Both the position numbers and the translations under genes were made by a program. The notes under the pieces are model-generated. The model worked only from the letters and a program-made list of their open reading frames with translations, was not told where the DNA came from and did no database searches. Below, in pieces: positions 8,851 to 18,761 of a stretch of DNA of 64,000 bases; positions within the stretch are counted from its first letter, which is position 1; every line of letters starts with the position of its first letter. The DNA is from Stakelama saccharophila (GTDB taxonomy: Bacteria > Pseudomonadota > Alphaproteobacteria > Sphingomonadales > Sphingomonadaceae). Location of the stretch: NCBI RefSeq assembly GCF_032229225.1, contig NZ_CP135076.1, forward strand, positions 248,001 to 312,000, read 5' to 3'.

Positions 8851-8915
8851 GTCGCTCGCCGCCAGCAGGTCGACCAGCGCGTCCGGGCCGATGGCCTCGC
8901 CGTCTCCGGGTTCGA

Positions 8916-9875
8916 TCAGGCGGGGCAGGGCAGCCGCTCCCCGTCCAGCCGCCGGCGCACCGCCGGCAGCATCCCGGCCGCCGCCGCGCGCACCTCGGGA
9001 TGCGGGTCGCCGTGCGCCATGTCGGCCAGGCGCGGCAATGCCGCCGCCGCGTCATGCGCGAGCCATTGGCGCATCGCTTCCCAGCGCAGGAAAAAGGCCG
9101 GGTCGTGGCTGGCGTCGCGGAAACATTCGCCCGCGCCGGCCGCCCCCAGTTCGCGCAGCAGCGTCAGCAGCATGGCCGACCGGGCCGGCCGTGCGTCCAG
9201 CATCGCCACGCGCGACAACCGGCCATCGGCGCGGCGATATTCGCGCGCGATAGCGGCCTGTCCGGCAAGCAGGGTGACGCCGACCGACAGGAGATCGCGC
9301 GACGCCCGGACGATCCGGTGCGCCCGGTGCCGTCCGTCCTGCACCACGACGCGGCCGTCGTGCAGCCGCACCGGCTTCAGGCGGCGGGCCGGCGGCGCCG
9401 ATGCGGCGCGGAAATCGTCCCCGGCGACACCGGCCTCCCACCGTTCGAGCAGCGCCTCGCCGGCATGGACATAGGCGCTGACCGTCAGGCGGCCGGGCAC
9501 GACGACGGCCGACGGTGCGCCGCGGCGCGCAAGCGCGCGTGCCGACCAGTGGGTGCAGGCGATGCGGACCCGGTCGTTTTCGAACAGGATGGCGCCCGTC
9601 CGCACGGCGTCGCGATCGACGCGGAACGGCGGCTCGAAGAACGGGTCGCGGGCCAGCGCCGCCACGGCGGGAAACAGCATCGCCTCCAGCCAGCCGGGGT
9701 CGCGGAGCAGTTGGCGCGCGCGCGCGATCAGGGTCGCCTCATCGCCGCCATCGGCGAAATCGGCGGCGGCGCGGCGAACAGGGCCGCTTTCCGCCCAGTC
9801 CGCTGCGAAGTCGGCGGAGCGCCGCCGCGCGTCGATCATCGCCCGGCGAATCTCCGCCGGGAATCGCTCCCGCAT
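8916..9875 (-). CDS. Conserved-looking protein with HEAT-like C-terminus, partner of the 49-aa peptide
   Basis: A 319-aa protein of unknown function whose ATG follows the stop of the 49-aa peptide gene by a single base (TGA-G-ATG), so the two are translationally coupled. The middle region (about 95-215) contains beta-rich segments and a DGRVVVQDGRHRAHRI stretch. The C-terminal 75 residues (HDPAFFLRWEAMRQWL ... HPEVRAAAAGML) look like HEAT-type helices and match the C-terminus of the next protein in pattern. This suggests the two proteins share a peptide- or partner-binding module. Cofactor motifs of known RiPP enzymes (ATP-grasp, radical SAM, lanthionine synthetase) are absent. Confidence 0.6.
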   Translation of the reverse strand: MRERFPAEIRRAMIDARRRSADFAADWAESGPVRRAAADFADGGDEATLIARARQLLRDPGWLEAMLFPAVAALARDPFFEPPFRVDRDAVRTGAILFENDRVRIACTHWSARALARRGAPSAVVVPGRLTVSAYVHAGEALLERWEAGVAGDDFRAASAPPARRLKPVRLHDGRVVVQDGRHRAHRIVRASRDLLSVGVTLLAGQAAIAREYRRADGRLSRVAMLDARPARSAMLLTLLRELGAAGAGECFRDASHDPAFFLRWEAMRQWLAHDAAAALPRLADMAHGDPHPEVRAAAAGMLPAVRRRLDGERLPCPA

Positions 9876-9876
9876 C

Positions 9877-10026
9877 TCAATAAGACGATTGGTACACGAC
9901 CACCGCGACGCCGACGATCATCTCGAACACTTCGTCGCCGTCGCCCATCTGCTGCAGCGCGCCCGCCGTCGCGACCTCGGTGCCCAGATCGACGATCTCG
10001 TCCATGTCCAGCCCGAACGATGCCAT
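9877..10026 (-). CDS. 49-aa peptide, candidate RiPP-type precursor
   Basis: A 49-residue ORF with a strong Shine-Dalgarno (GGAGGGAG, 8 bases before ATG). The first two thirds are acidic and helix-prone (LDMDEIVDLGTEVATAGAL, then a GDGDE turn); the last third is hydrophobic and ends VGVAVVVYQSSY. It has no cysteine and no signal peptide. The leader-plus-tail layout, the one-base gap to the next gene and the operon of unfamiliar enzyme-like proteins fit a ribosomally made peptide that is modified or sensed. Nothing in it identifies a known RiPP class. Confidence 0.65.
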   Translation of the reverse strand: MASFGLDMDEIVDLGTEVATAGALQQMGDGDEVFEMIVGVAVVVYQSSY

Positions 10027-10089
10027 GCCCCTTCTCCCTCCGGTTGATCGGTGGCGGAAACGCTAGCGCGACGCCGGCGCGGGGCCGTA

Positions 10090-10106
10090 GTTACAAATCC
10101 TGTAAC
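10090..10106. promoter_or_regulatory. Perfect palindrome GTTACA-N5-TGTAAC, likely operator
   Basis: GTTACAAATCCTGTAAC is a perfect inverted repeat with 6-bp arms and a 5-bp spacer. It lies between divergent genes, 64 bases upstream of the 49-aa peptide and 49 bases upstream of the first thioesterase. It is AT-rich in a GC-rich setting. The only transcription factor nearby is the OmpR-type protein that ends the peptide operon, so autoregulation is a natural model (inference). Confidence 0.6.
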
Positions 10107-10154
10107 CCGCCCGCGATTGCCCGCGCGTGCCCACCGCGATAAGCACGTTCCGGC

Positions 10155-10598
10155 ATGACCGACAGCGCATCCCGCCCCGGCTTCGATCCCGCCCGCTTCT
10201 TCGCGGCGCGCCAGGACGGGCACGGCCGCCGGCTGGGCATCCGCTATCGTGCACACGGGCCGGACTGGGCGGAACTGGCGCTGCCCTACGACCCGGACCA
10301 GATCGGCGATCCCGGCCGCGGCGTGGTCGCGTCGGGGCCGATCCTGACGATGATGGACATGGCGACCAGCATCGCCGCCTGGCTGAAGCGCGGGCAGTTC
10401 GCGCCCCAGGCGACGCTCGACCTGCGCATCGACTATCTGCGCCCCGCGACGCCGCGGCGCACCGTGATCGGCCGCGGCGAATGCTACCGCGTGACGCGCT
10501 CCATCGCCTTCGTCCGCGGTCAGGCGCATGACGGCGACCCGGACGACCCGCTCGCCCATGTCGCGGGCACCTTCATGCTGCTGGACATGCCGGCATGA
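10155..10598 (+). CDS. PaaI family hotdog thioesterase
   Basis: A 147-aa hotdog-fold protein. The signature runs from GVVASGPILTMMDMATSIAAW, the position of the catalytic acidic residue in PaaI-type enzymes, to the strand LDLRIDYLRPA. It is expected to hydrolyse an acyl-CoA or aryl-CoA thioester in the cytoplasm. Its last four bases overlap the start of a second hotdog gene (ATGA), so the two may form a heteromeric enzyme. No clear Shine-Dalgarno precedes the ATG. Confidence 0.85.
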   Translation: MTDSASRPGFDPARFFAARQDGHGRRLGIRYRAHGPDWAELALPYDPDQIGDPGRGVVASGPILTMMDMATSIAAWLKRGQFAPQATLDLRIDYLRPATPRRTVIGRGECYRVTRSIAFVRGQAHDGDPDDPLAHVAGTFMLLDMPA

Positions 10599-10978
10599 AG
10601 CTGCCGCCTTATGCCGATCTGCTGAACCTCTCGGTCGCGGCCGAACCCGCCGGCGAAGGGCCGATCCTGGCCATGCCGTTCGATGCCGACATCGTCGGCC
10701 GGCCCGGTTTCCTGCACGGCGGCGCCATCGGCGGCCTGCTGGAAATGGCGGCGATCGTGGCGCTGCATGCCGCACTCGGCGATGAGGATGCGCGGGTGAA
10801 GCCGGTCAACGTCACCATCGACTTCATGCGCGGCGGCCGCGACAAGCCGACGCGCGCGCAGGGCATCGTCCGCCGTCTCGGCACCCGTGTCGCCAATGTC
10901 GACGCAATCGCCTGGCAGGACGCGCGCGAGAAACCCATCGCCGGCGCGCGGATGAACTACCTGATCGCGCGCAATTAG
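10595..10978 (+). CDS. PaaI family hotdog thioesterase, second copy
   Basis: A 127-aa hotdog-fold protein with the family pattern GRPGFLHGGAIGGLLEMAAI (HGG plus acidic residue) and the strand VNVTIDFMRGG. It overlaps the preceding thioesterase gene by 4 bases, so the pair is translationally coupled. The substrate is unknown. It is transcribed toward the sugar dehydrogenase gene, from which it is separated by 18 bases. Confidence 0.87.
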   Translation: MKLPPYADLLNLSVAAEPAGEGPILAMPFDADIVGRPGFLHGGAIGGLLEMAAIVALHAALGDEDARVKPVNVTIDFMRGGRDKPTRAQGIVRRLGTRVANVDAIAWQDAREKPIAGARMNYLIARN

Positions 10979-10996
10979 CGCGGTCGCCGAACGCGC

Positions 10997-12187
10997 TTAC
11001 TGTTTCGGCACGGCCTTCATCAGCTTGCCGCCGTCGCCGTCCTGCAGCAGCCACAGCGAACCGTCGGGCGCCTGGGCGACGTCGCGGATGCGCATGCCCA
11101 TGTCCCATTGGTCCGCCTTCTGCGCGTTCTTCCCGTTCAACGCCGCGCGCACCAGCGCCTGGCCCGACAGCGCGCCGAGGATGGCCGAACCCTGCCATGC
11201 GGGAAAGTCGTCGCCCGAATAGATGACGAGGCCGGCCGGCGAGATGGACGGGTTCCACCACAGCTTCGGCGCCTCGAACTCGGGACGGGTGTCGTGATCG
11301 GGGATCGGCGATCCGTCATAATTGTCGCCGTTCGACACCACCGGCCAGCCATAGTTGCGGCCCTTCAGGATCAGGTTGAGCTCGTCGCCGCCCTGCGGCC
11401 CCATCTCGATTTCCCAGAGGTTGCCGGCCCTATCGAAGGTCAGGCCATAGGGATTGCGGTGCCCGCTCGACCAGATATAGGCGCGCTCGCCGCCGGCCGA
11501 GAGATAGGGATTGTCCGGCGCCGGCTTGCCGTCCAGCGTCATGTGCAGGATCTTGCCCATGGCGCTGTTCGGGTCCTGCGCCGGCGTCTTGCGCTGCCGC
11601 TCGCCCGAGGACAGGAACAGCGACTCGCCGTCGGGGGCGAAGGCGATGATGCTGCCGAACTGCCCGCCGCCGCCGGGCGGCTGCTGGTGGAAGAGCACCT
11701 CGAGATTCGTCAGCTTCGGCGCGGTCCCGCTTTCGTCCAGCGTCGCATGGGCGAGCGCCAGGGCGCTGCCGCCCTGCCCCGGTTCGGAATAGCTCAGATA
11801 GACGCCGTGATCGTCGGCAAAGGTCGGCGCCGGCGCGATGTCGAGCAGACCGCCCTGCCCGCCATAATCGACCGCGGGCACGCCGGCCACGTCCGCCAGC
11901 TGTTCGCCGGGGCGCAGCAGCTTCACCTTGCCGGGCTTTTCCGTCACCAGCGCCCGGCCGTCGGGCAGGAAGGCGACCGCGAAGGGATTGTCGAATTCCG
12001 CCACGCTCTGCAGCGTGAAGGGCGCGGAAGCGTCGGGAATGTCGACGGGCGTGCCGGTTGCCGTCGGCGCGGGCGCGCTCGCCGTGGGCGTGGGGCCGGG
12101 CTTGGTCACCGATCCCTCGGACGGGCCGGAGGAACAGGCGGCAAGGGTCAGGGCACTGACGGCGAGATAGCAGAAGGACATGCGCAT
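10997..12187 (-). CDS. PQQ-dependent sugar dehydrogenase (soluble aldose dehydrogenase type), lipoprotein
   Basis: A 396-aa protein beginning MRMSFCYLAVSALTLAACSS, a lipoprotein signal with the modified cysteine near residue 18. A linker rich in Pro, Thr and Ala reaches about residue 45. The remainder is the six-bladed propeller of the glucose/sorbosone dehydrogenase (GSDH) family: LPDGRALVTEKPGKVKLL, then WSSGHRNPYGLTFD, then EMGPQGGDELNLI. These are PQQ-family motifs around the catalytic His and Arg. It probably oxidises an aldose in the periplasm. The start at 12187 has GGAG 8 bases upstream; the open frame extends further upstream but without protein character. Confidence 0.85.
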   Translation of the reverse strand: MRMSFCYLAVSALTLAACSSGPSEGSVTKPGPTPTASAPAPTATGTPVDIPDASAPFTLQSVAEFDNPFAVAFLPDGRALVTEKPGKVKLLRPGEQLADVAGVPAVDYGGQGGLLDIAPAPTFADDHGVYLSYSEPGQGGSALALAHATLDESGTAPKLTNLEVLFHQQPPGGGGQFGSIIAFAPDGESLFLSSGERQRKTPAQDPNSAMGKILHMTLDGKPAPDNPYLSAGGERAYIWSSGHRNPYGLTFDRAGNLWEIEMGPQGGDELNLILKGRNYGWPVVSNGDNYDGSPIPDHDTRPEFEAPKLWWNPSISPAGLVIYSGDDFPAWQGSAILGALSGQALVRAALNGKNAQKADQWDMGMRIRDVAQAPDGSLWLLQDGDGGKLMKAVPKQ

Positions 12188-12383
12188 GCGGTTCTCCGGT
12201 GGCGGTTTTCGGACACAACGTATCGCGGCCCGTGCGTTTCCGCGAGCGGCATCCGAATCGCAGGACTTGCCGCCGCGCGCGACATCGCATATATCGCTGG
12301 TCGCGCTCTCTACATCGGTAACGTTGCAGAGGTCGGGACCCCCCGGTTCCGGCGGCGCAGAAGCTGTATTCACGGAGTCGCAT

Positions 12384-12926
12384 GTGGCTGACCTGGCCGA
12401 ACTGACCGCATTGATCGAACCCGAGGCGAAGGCGCTCGGGCTCGACCTCGTGCGCGTGGCGATGTTCGGCGGCAAGTCCGATCCGACGCTGCAGGTGATG
12501 GCCGAGCGGCCCGATACGCGCCAGCTCACCATCGACGATTGCGCGGCGCTGTCGCACCGGGTGTCAGACAAGTTCGATGCGCTGGAGGCCGAGGGCCGCG
12601 ACCCGATCGACCATGCCTATCGGCTGGAGGTCAGCTCGCCGGGCATCGACCGCCCGCTCACCCGCCTCGCCGACTACCGCGACTGGACCGGGCACGAGGC
12701 GCGGATCACGCTCAGGCAGGTGGTCGAGAAGCGCAAGCGCATCCAGGGCCCGATCACAAGCGTGGAGGACGACCGCATCACGATCGACGTGAAGAATCAC
12801 GGGCCGATGGCGGTGCCCTTCGACGCGATCGAAGACGCCAAGCTCGTGATGACCGACGCGCTGATCGCCGCCACCCAACCGCTTTCCGCCGAAGGGGCGG
12901 ACGAAATCGTCGAAATGGAAGGATAA
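12384..12926 (+). CDS. rimP: Ribosome maturation factor RimP
   Basis: A 180-aa RimP, which assists maturation of the 30S subunit. Typical features are the N-terminal LIEPEAKALGLDLVRV, DDCAALSHRVSD and LEVSSPGIDRPL, followed by the C-terminal Sm-like domain. The start is GTG at 12384 with GGAG 8 bases upstream; the frame is open further upstream, but that part has no RimP homology. It heads the rimP-nusA-ylxR-infB cluster, with nusA 9 bases downstream. Confidence 0.93.
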   Translation: MADLAELTALIEPEAKALGLDLVRVAMFGGKSDPTLQVMAERPDTRQLTIDDCAALSHRVSDKFDALEAEGRDPIDHAYRLEVSSPGIDRPLTRLADYRDWTGHEARITLRQVVEKRKRIQGPITSVEDDRITIDVKNHGPMAVPFDAIEDAKLVMTDALIAATQPLSAEGADEIVEMEG

Positions 12927-12935
12927 CCAAGACCG

Positions 12936-14555
12936 ATGGCCACTGCCGTTTCCGCCAACAAGGCCGAGCTGATCGCGATCGCCGACTCCGTCGCGCGTGA
13001 AAAGCTGATCGACAAGGGCATCGTCATCGAGGCGATGGAAGACGCCATCCAGCGCGCCGCCCGTGCGCGCTACGGCGCCGAGAACGACATCCGCGCCAAG
13101 CTCGACCCCGACAGCGGCGACCTGCGCCTGTGGCGCGTCGTCGAGGTGGTCGAGGCGGTCGACGACTATTTCAAGCAGGTGTCCGTCAAGGACGCGCAGA
13201 AGCTGAAGAAGGACGCCGCCGTCGGCGACTATATCGTCGATCCGCTGCCGCCGATCGAATTCGGCCGCATCGCCGCCCAGGCGGCCAAGCAGGTCATCTT
13301 CCAGAAGGTCCGCGACGCCGAGCGCGAGCGCCAGTATGAGGAATTCAAGGACCGCGCCGGCGAGATCATCACCGGCGTCGTCAAGCGCGTCGAATTCGGC
13401 CATGTCGTCGTCGATCTCGGCCGCGCCGAGGGCGTCATCCGCCGCGACCAGCAGATCCCGCGCGAAGTCGTGCGCGTCGGCGACCGCATCCGCAGCCTGA
13501 TCAAGGAAGTGCGGCGCGAAAATCGCGGGCCGCAGATCATGCTCAGCCGCTCGCATCCCGATTTCATGCGCAAGCTGTTCGCGCAGGAGGTGCCGGAAAT
13601 CTATGACGGCATCATCGAGATCAAGGCCGCCGCGCGCGATCCGGGCAGCCGCGCCAAGATCGGCGTCATCAGCCACGATTCCTCGATCGACCCGGTCGGC
13701 GCGTGCGTCGGCATGAAGGGCAGCCGCGTCCAGGCGGTCGTCCAGGAAATGCAGGGCGAGAAGATCGACATCATCCCCTGGTCGGAAGACACCGCGACCT
13801 TCGTCGTCAACGCGCTGCAGCCGGCCAATGTCGCGCGCGTCGTCATCGACGAGGAGGAGGAGCGGATCGAGGTCGTGGTTCCCGACGACCAGTTGTCGCT
13901 CGCCATCGGCCGCCGCGGCCAGAATGTGCGCCTCGCCAGCCAGCTCACCGGCCGCGCCATCGACATCCTGACGGAGGAGGATGCCTCCGAGAAGCGGCAG
14001 AAGGAATTTGTCGAGCGCTCGGCCATGTTCGAGAAGGAACTCGATGTCGACGAGACGCTGGCGCAGCTCCTCGTCGCCGAGGGCTTCGGCGCGCTCGAGG
14101 AAGTCGCCTATGTCGACCAGGACGAGCTAGCCGCGATCGAGGGCTTCGACGAGGAACTCGCCGCCGAGCTGCAGAACCGCGCGACCGAAGCGCTCGAGCG
14201 CCGCGAGGAAGCGAACCGCGAGGAGCGCCGCTCGCTCGGCGTCGAGGACGATCTGGCCGAAATGCCGTACATGACCGAGGCGATGCTCGTCACGCTCGGC
14301 AAGGCGGGCATCAAGACGTTGGACGACCTCGCCGACCTCGCCACCGACGAACTGGTCGCCAAGAAGCGCTCCGAACCGCGCCGCCGCAGCGAAAAGGCAT
14401 CGCGCAGCGAGGACAAGGGCGGCGTGCTCGGCGAATACGGCCTGAGCGAAGAGCAGGGCAACGAGATCATCATGGCCGCCCGCGCCCATTGGTTCGCGGA
14501 CGAAGAAACGCCGGAAACGGCGGAGGAGGACGCAATTGCGGACTCCGAGCAATGA
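12936..14555 (+). CDS. nusA: Transcription termination/antitermination factor NusA
   Basis: A 539-aa NusA with all domains: the N-terminal RNA-polymerase-binding domain (about 1-130), S1 (about 135-200, [17 protein letters not shown]), KH1 and KH2 (about 230-345, including [19 protein letters not shown] and [15 protein letters not shown]), and two helix-hairpin-helix C-terminal repeats (about 370-530). It binds RNA polymerase and nascent RNA to control pausing, termination and antitermination. Gene order is as in most proteobacteria except that a GIY-YIG gene on the other strand separates it from ylxR. Confidence 0.96.
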   Translation: MATAVSANKAELIAIADSVAREKLIDKGIVIEAMEDAIQRAARARYGAENDIRAKLDPDSGDLRLWRVVEVVEAVDDYFKQVSVKDAQKLKKDAAVGDYIVDPLPPIEFGRIAAQAAKQVIFQKVRDAERERQYEEFKDRAGEIITGVVKRVEFGHVVVDLGRAEGVIRRDQQIPREVVRVGDRIRSLIKEVRRENRGPQIMLSRSHPDFMRKLFAQEVPEIYDGIIEIKAAARDPGSRAKIGVISHDSSIDPVGACVGMKGSRVQAVVQEMQGEKIDIIPWSEDTATFVVNALQPANVARVVIDEEEERIEVVVPDDQLSLAIGRRGQNVRLASQLTGRAIDILTEEDASEKRQKEFVERSAMFEKELDVDETLAQLLVAEGFGALEEVAYVDQDELAAIEGFDEELAAELQNRATEALERREEANREERRSLGVEDDLAEMPYMTEAMLVTLGKAGIKTLDDLADLATDELVAKKRSEPRRRSEKASRSEDKGGVLGEYGLSEEQGNEIIMAARAHWFADEETPETAEEDAIADSEQ

Positions 14556-14584
14556 GACAGCGCTAGCCGCCAATCCCATCCGTC

Positions 14585-14605
14585 ATGCCGGACTTGTTCC
14601 GGCAT
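14585..14605. repeat. Palindromic repeat ATGCCGGA-N5-TCCGGCAT, left copy
   Basis: A perfect 8-bp inverted repeat with loop CTTGT, extended by CGTC on the left and CCACGG on the right. An identical core in inverted orientation lies at 15016-15035 on the other side of the GIY-YIG gene. Two more copies occur at about 45020 and 45090. Confidence 0.75.
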
Positions 14606-14682
14606 CCACGGTCAGCCCTACCTTGCGTTCGCGCATTCCGCACCGCGGCTGCCGCGGGGGCGGGAGCGCCGGTGCGGCCACG

Positions 14683-14991
14683 CTATCGGAGCGGCGGGAG
14701 GCCGAGACCGACAGCAAGGTCGTCCCAGTGCGGGTTCTCGCGCTCGATCACGTTCTTCTTCCAGTCTCGCCGCCAGCGCTTGATCCGTTTTTCGGCGGCG
14801 ATGGCGGCTTCCATGCTCTCATGAACCTCGAACCAGACGAGGCGAAGAACGCGGTGACGCTTGGAAAATCCGTCATGCGTGCCGCTCCGGTGTTGGGCGA
14901 TTCGAGCGATCAGGTCCGAAATGACCCCGATGTACAGCGTGCCGTTGAAAGCGCTGGCGAGGATATAGACGCAGGGTTGTCGCTCCTTCAT
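14683..14991 (-). CDS. GIY-YIG nuclease family protein
   Basis: A 102-aa single-domain GIY-YIG protein of the small YhbQ/UPF0213-like type. It has YILASAFNGTLYIGVISD (the GIY-YIG pair as VYI ... LYIG), the catalytic Arg in SDLIARIAQHR, and the Glu-containing segment EAAIAAEKRIKRWRRDWK. It lies on the strand opposite to the nusA operon, between nusA and ylxR, where no gene is usual. The same short palindrome flanks it in inverted orientation, so gene plus repeats looks like a transposed or captured unit. The biological role of these stand-alone domains is not settled. Confidence 0.88.
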   Translation of the reverse strand: MKERQPCVYILASAFNGTLYIGVISDLIARIAQHRSGTHDGFSKRHRVLRLVWFEVHESMEAAIAAEKRIKRWRRDWKKNVIERENPHWDDLAVGLGLPPLR

Positions 14992-15015
14992 GCCGGGGAG
15001 CGTGCCGCGCCGTGG

Positions 15016-15035
15016 ATGCCGGAACAAGTCCGGCA
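15016..15035. repeat. Palindromic repeat ATGCCGGA-N4/5-TCCGGCAT, right copy
   Basis: Inverted copy of the palindrome at 14585-14605, with CCGTGG before and GACGG after. It lies 24 bases upstream of the GIY-YIG start codon and 22-28 bases before the ylxR start. Confidence 0.75.
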
Positions 15036-15056
15036 TGACGGCTGCCGGCGCGGGAG

Positions 15057-15761
15057 GTGCCTGTGAACGCGTCGCGCACCTGCATCCTGTCGCGGGAGGG
15101 GACCCCGCGCGAGGGGCTGATCCGCCTCGCGCTCGCGCCGGACGGCGACGTCCTGCCCGACATCCGCGCCAGGGCGCCGGGCCGCGGCGCGTGGATCGGC
15201 GTCGGCAGGGCCGAACTCGAAGCCGCGCTCGCCAGGGGGCGGCTTCGCGGCGCATTGGCGCGCGCGTTCAGAACCGGCGACCTGCGCATCCCCGACGACC
15301 TGCCCGATCGGATCGAACAGGCGCTGGAACGCGCCACGCTCGACCGGCTGGGGCTGGAGGCGCGGGCCGGGCACCTGATTACCGGGTCGGAACGGATCGA
15401 AACCGCCGCCCGGGCGGGCCGTCTGCACCTGCTGCTGCATGCCGCCGATGCCCGCGCCGACGGGGCGGCGAAGCTCGCCCAGGCGTGGCGCGTCGGCTCC
15501 GAGCGCGAAGGTTCCGGCGCCAAGGGATTGGCATTGCCGGTTTCGCGTACCATATTGTCCTTGGCCCTCGGCCGCGAAAATGTGGTACATGCCGGGCTGA
15601 CCGACGCCCAGGCGGCGATGCGGGTGCGAAACGTGCTCGACCGCTGGCTGCACTTTATCGGACCCGATCGCGCGAACGTATCTTGCGAAACCAACTCGCA
15701 GGGCGCATCCGCGCTGGAAGCGGGCGCGGGAACCGAGGCCCGTGAACAAGAAGGATTTTGA
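15057..15761 (+). CDS. ylxR: YlxR/DUF448 RNA-binding protein with L7Ae-like C-terminus
   Basis: A 234-aa protein of the NusA-InfB-cluster type. The YlxR (DUF448) domain occupies about residues 3-80 (RTCILSREGTPREGLIRLA and GRGAWIGVGRAELEAAL). The second half (about 100-215) resembles the L7Ae/YlxQ fold that binds kinked RNA (AGRLHLLLHAADARADGAAK, then a redox-neutral C-terminal helix). A fusion of both domains is normal in alphaproteobacteria. GTG at 15057 or 15063 may start translation. infB follows with a gap of only 7 bases. Confidence 0.87.
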   Translation: MPVNASRTCILSREGTPREGLIRLALAPDGDVLPDIRARAPGRGAWIGVGRAELEAALARGRLRGALARAFRTGDLRIPDDLPDRIEQALERATLDRLGLEARAGHLITGSERIETAARAGRLHLLLHAADARADGAAKLAQAWRVGSEREGSGAKGLALPVSRTILSLALGRENVVHAGLTDAQAAMRVRNVLDRWLHFIGPDRANVSCETNSQGASALEAGAGTEAREQEGF

Positions 15762-15768
15762 GTACCGG

Positions 15769-18444
<2,676 letters not shown>

Positions 18445-18462
18445 TTGAAGTTGCCTGGTTAG

Positions 18463-18491
18463 TTCCCAGTTCGTTCTCACCTAGCTAAGAT
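18463..18491 (+). promoter_or_regulatory. Candidate promoter of the small toxin-like gene
   Basis: TTCCCA (18463-18468), a 17-bp spacer and TAAGAT (18486-18491) match the sigma-70 consensus 4/6 at each box. Transcription would start near 18498, just before the hairpin at 18503. Inference from sequence only. Confidence 0.4.
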
Positions 18492-18502
18492 CATGTGCTA
18501 TC

Positions 18503-18536
18503 CCTCCTTTCGGTCGCGACTGCGACCGAAAGGAGG
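18503..18536 (+). promoter_or_regulatory. Perfect 15-bp hairpin that buries the Shine-Dalgarno of the toxin-like gene
   Basis: CCTCCTTTCGGTCGC (18503-18517), loop GACT, and GCGACCGAAAGGAGG (18522-18536) are exact complements. The 3' arm contains AAAGGAGG, which with the next bases reads AAAGGAGGTGA, a full-length Shine-Dalgarno, 9 bases before the ATG at 18546. In the folded RNA this site would be inaccessible. A structured, SD-sequestering 5' end is characteristic of type I toxin mRNAs. Confidence 0.8.
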
Positions 18537-18545
18537 TGAAGGCTG

Positions 18546-18644
18546 ATGGATCTAACCGCTGTAGTAGTGGCGCTGAGCTTTGCGATGTTCGTCATCGCGT
18601 TGCTTGGCCTTGTGGTGAAGCTCATTGAGCTGAAGCACACGTAG
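18546..18644 (+). CDS. 32-aa hydrophobic peptide, putative holin-like type I toxin
   Basis: A 32-residue peptide: a short N-terminus (MDLTAVV), one membrane segment (about 5-25), and a charged tail (VKLIELKHT). The pattern FVIALLGLVVKLIEL closely resembles, from memory, the small Firmicute putative holin-like toxins (Hol-Tox family), which run FLIALIGLVIKLIEL followed by a short polar tail. Membrane-damaging type I toxins have this form. It has an ideal Shine-Dalgarno, but that is hidden in a hairpin. Base composition is lower in GC than the flanking infB and rbfA, which fits acquisition by transfer. It is too short for routine gene callers. Confidence 0.7.
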   Translation: MDLTAVVVALSFAMFVIALLGLVVKLIELKHT

Positions 18645-18652
18645 TGCCAAAC

Positions 18653-18684
18653 GGGGTCTTCGGCGCTGCAACGCCGGGGGCCCC
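18653..18684. terminator. Stem-loop 1 downstream of the toxin-like gene
   Basis: A 13-bp stem from GGGGTCTTCGGCG (18653-18665) pairing, with G-U wobbles, to CGCCGGGGGCCCC (18672-18684); the loop is CTGCAA. No T-tract follows on the plus strand, so terminator function is uncertain. The apex GCGCTGCAACGC is repeated in stem-loop 2. Confidence 0.5.
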
Positions 18685-18693
18685 AAACCATTT

Positions 18694-18721
18694 GAGCCCG
18701 AGCGCTGCAACGCCCGGGCTC
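18694..18721. terminator. Stem-loop 2 downstream of the toxin-like gene
   Basis: GAGCCCG-A-GCG (18694-18704) pairs with CGC-C-CGGGCTC (18711-18721): ten base pairs with one mismatch and the same CTGCAA loop as stem-loop 1. It may serve as a shared bidirectional terminator for convergent transcripts, although flanking T-tracts are weak. Confidence 0.5.
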
Positions 18722-18745
18722 AGAAGGTGGAAGCATGGACCGCTT

Positions 18746-18756
18746 CCGCTGTAGTA
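18746..18756 (+). repeat. Direct repeat CCGCTGTAGTA of the toxin start region
   Basis: The 11-mer CCGCTGTAGTA occurs at 18556-18566 inside the toxin ORF and again here, 190 bases downstream. The preceding bases are also similar: AAAGGAGGTGAAGGCTGATGG in the first copy (gapped) against AGAAGGTGGAAGCATGG here. The whole translation-initiation region therefore seems duplicated. Confidence 0.75.
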
Positions 18757-18761
18757 AGCCC

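Larger units (their letters stand above)
18650..18755 (-). ncRNA. Predicted antisense RNA of the toxin-like module
   Basis: A transcript from the promoter at 18762-18790 would begin near 18755 and run leftward through both stem-loops toward the end of the toxin ORF. Its 5' end would carry TACTACAGCGG, complementary to codons 4-7 of the toxin mRNA through the direct repeat at 18556-18566 and 18746-18756. Its 3' part would be fully complementary to the toxin mRNA tail. This is the arrangement of RNA II in the par locus. The 3' end is not defined by the sequence. Prediction only. Confidence 0.45.

Noticed and set aside
14585..15035. CRISPR-like repeats or insertion sequence around the GIY-YIG gene
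   Set aside because: Only two palindromes, inverted rather than direct, no spacers, no transposase and no visible target-site duplication.
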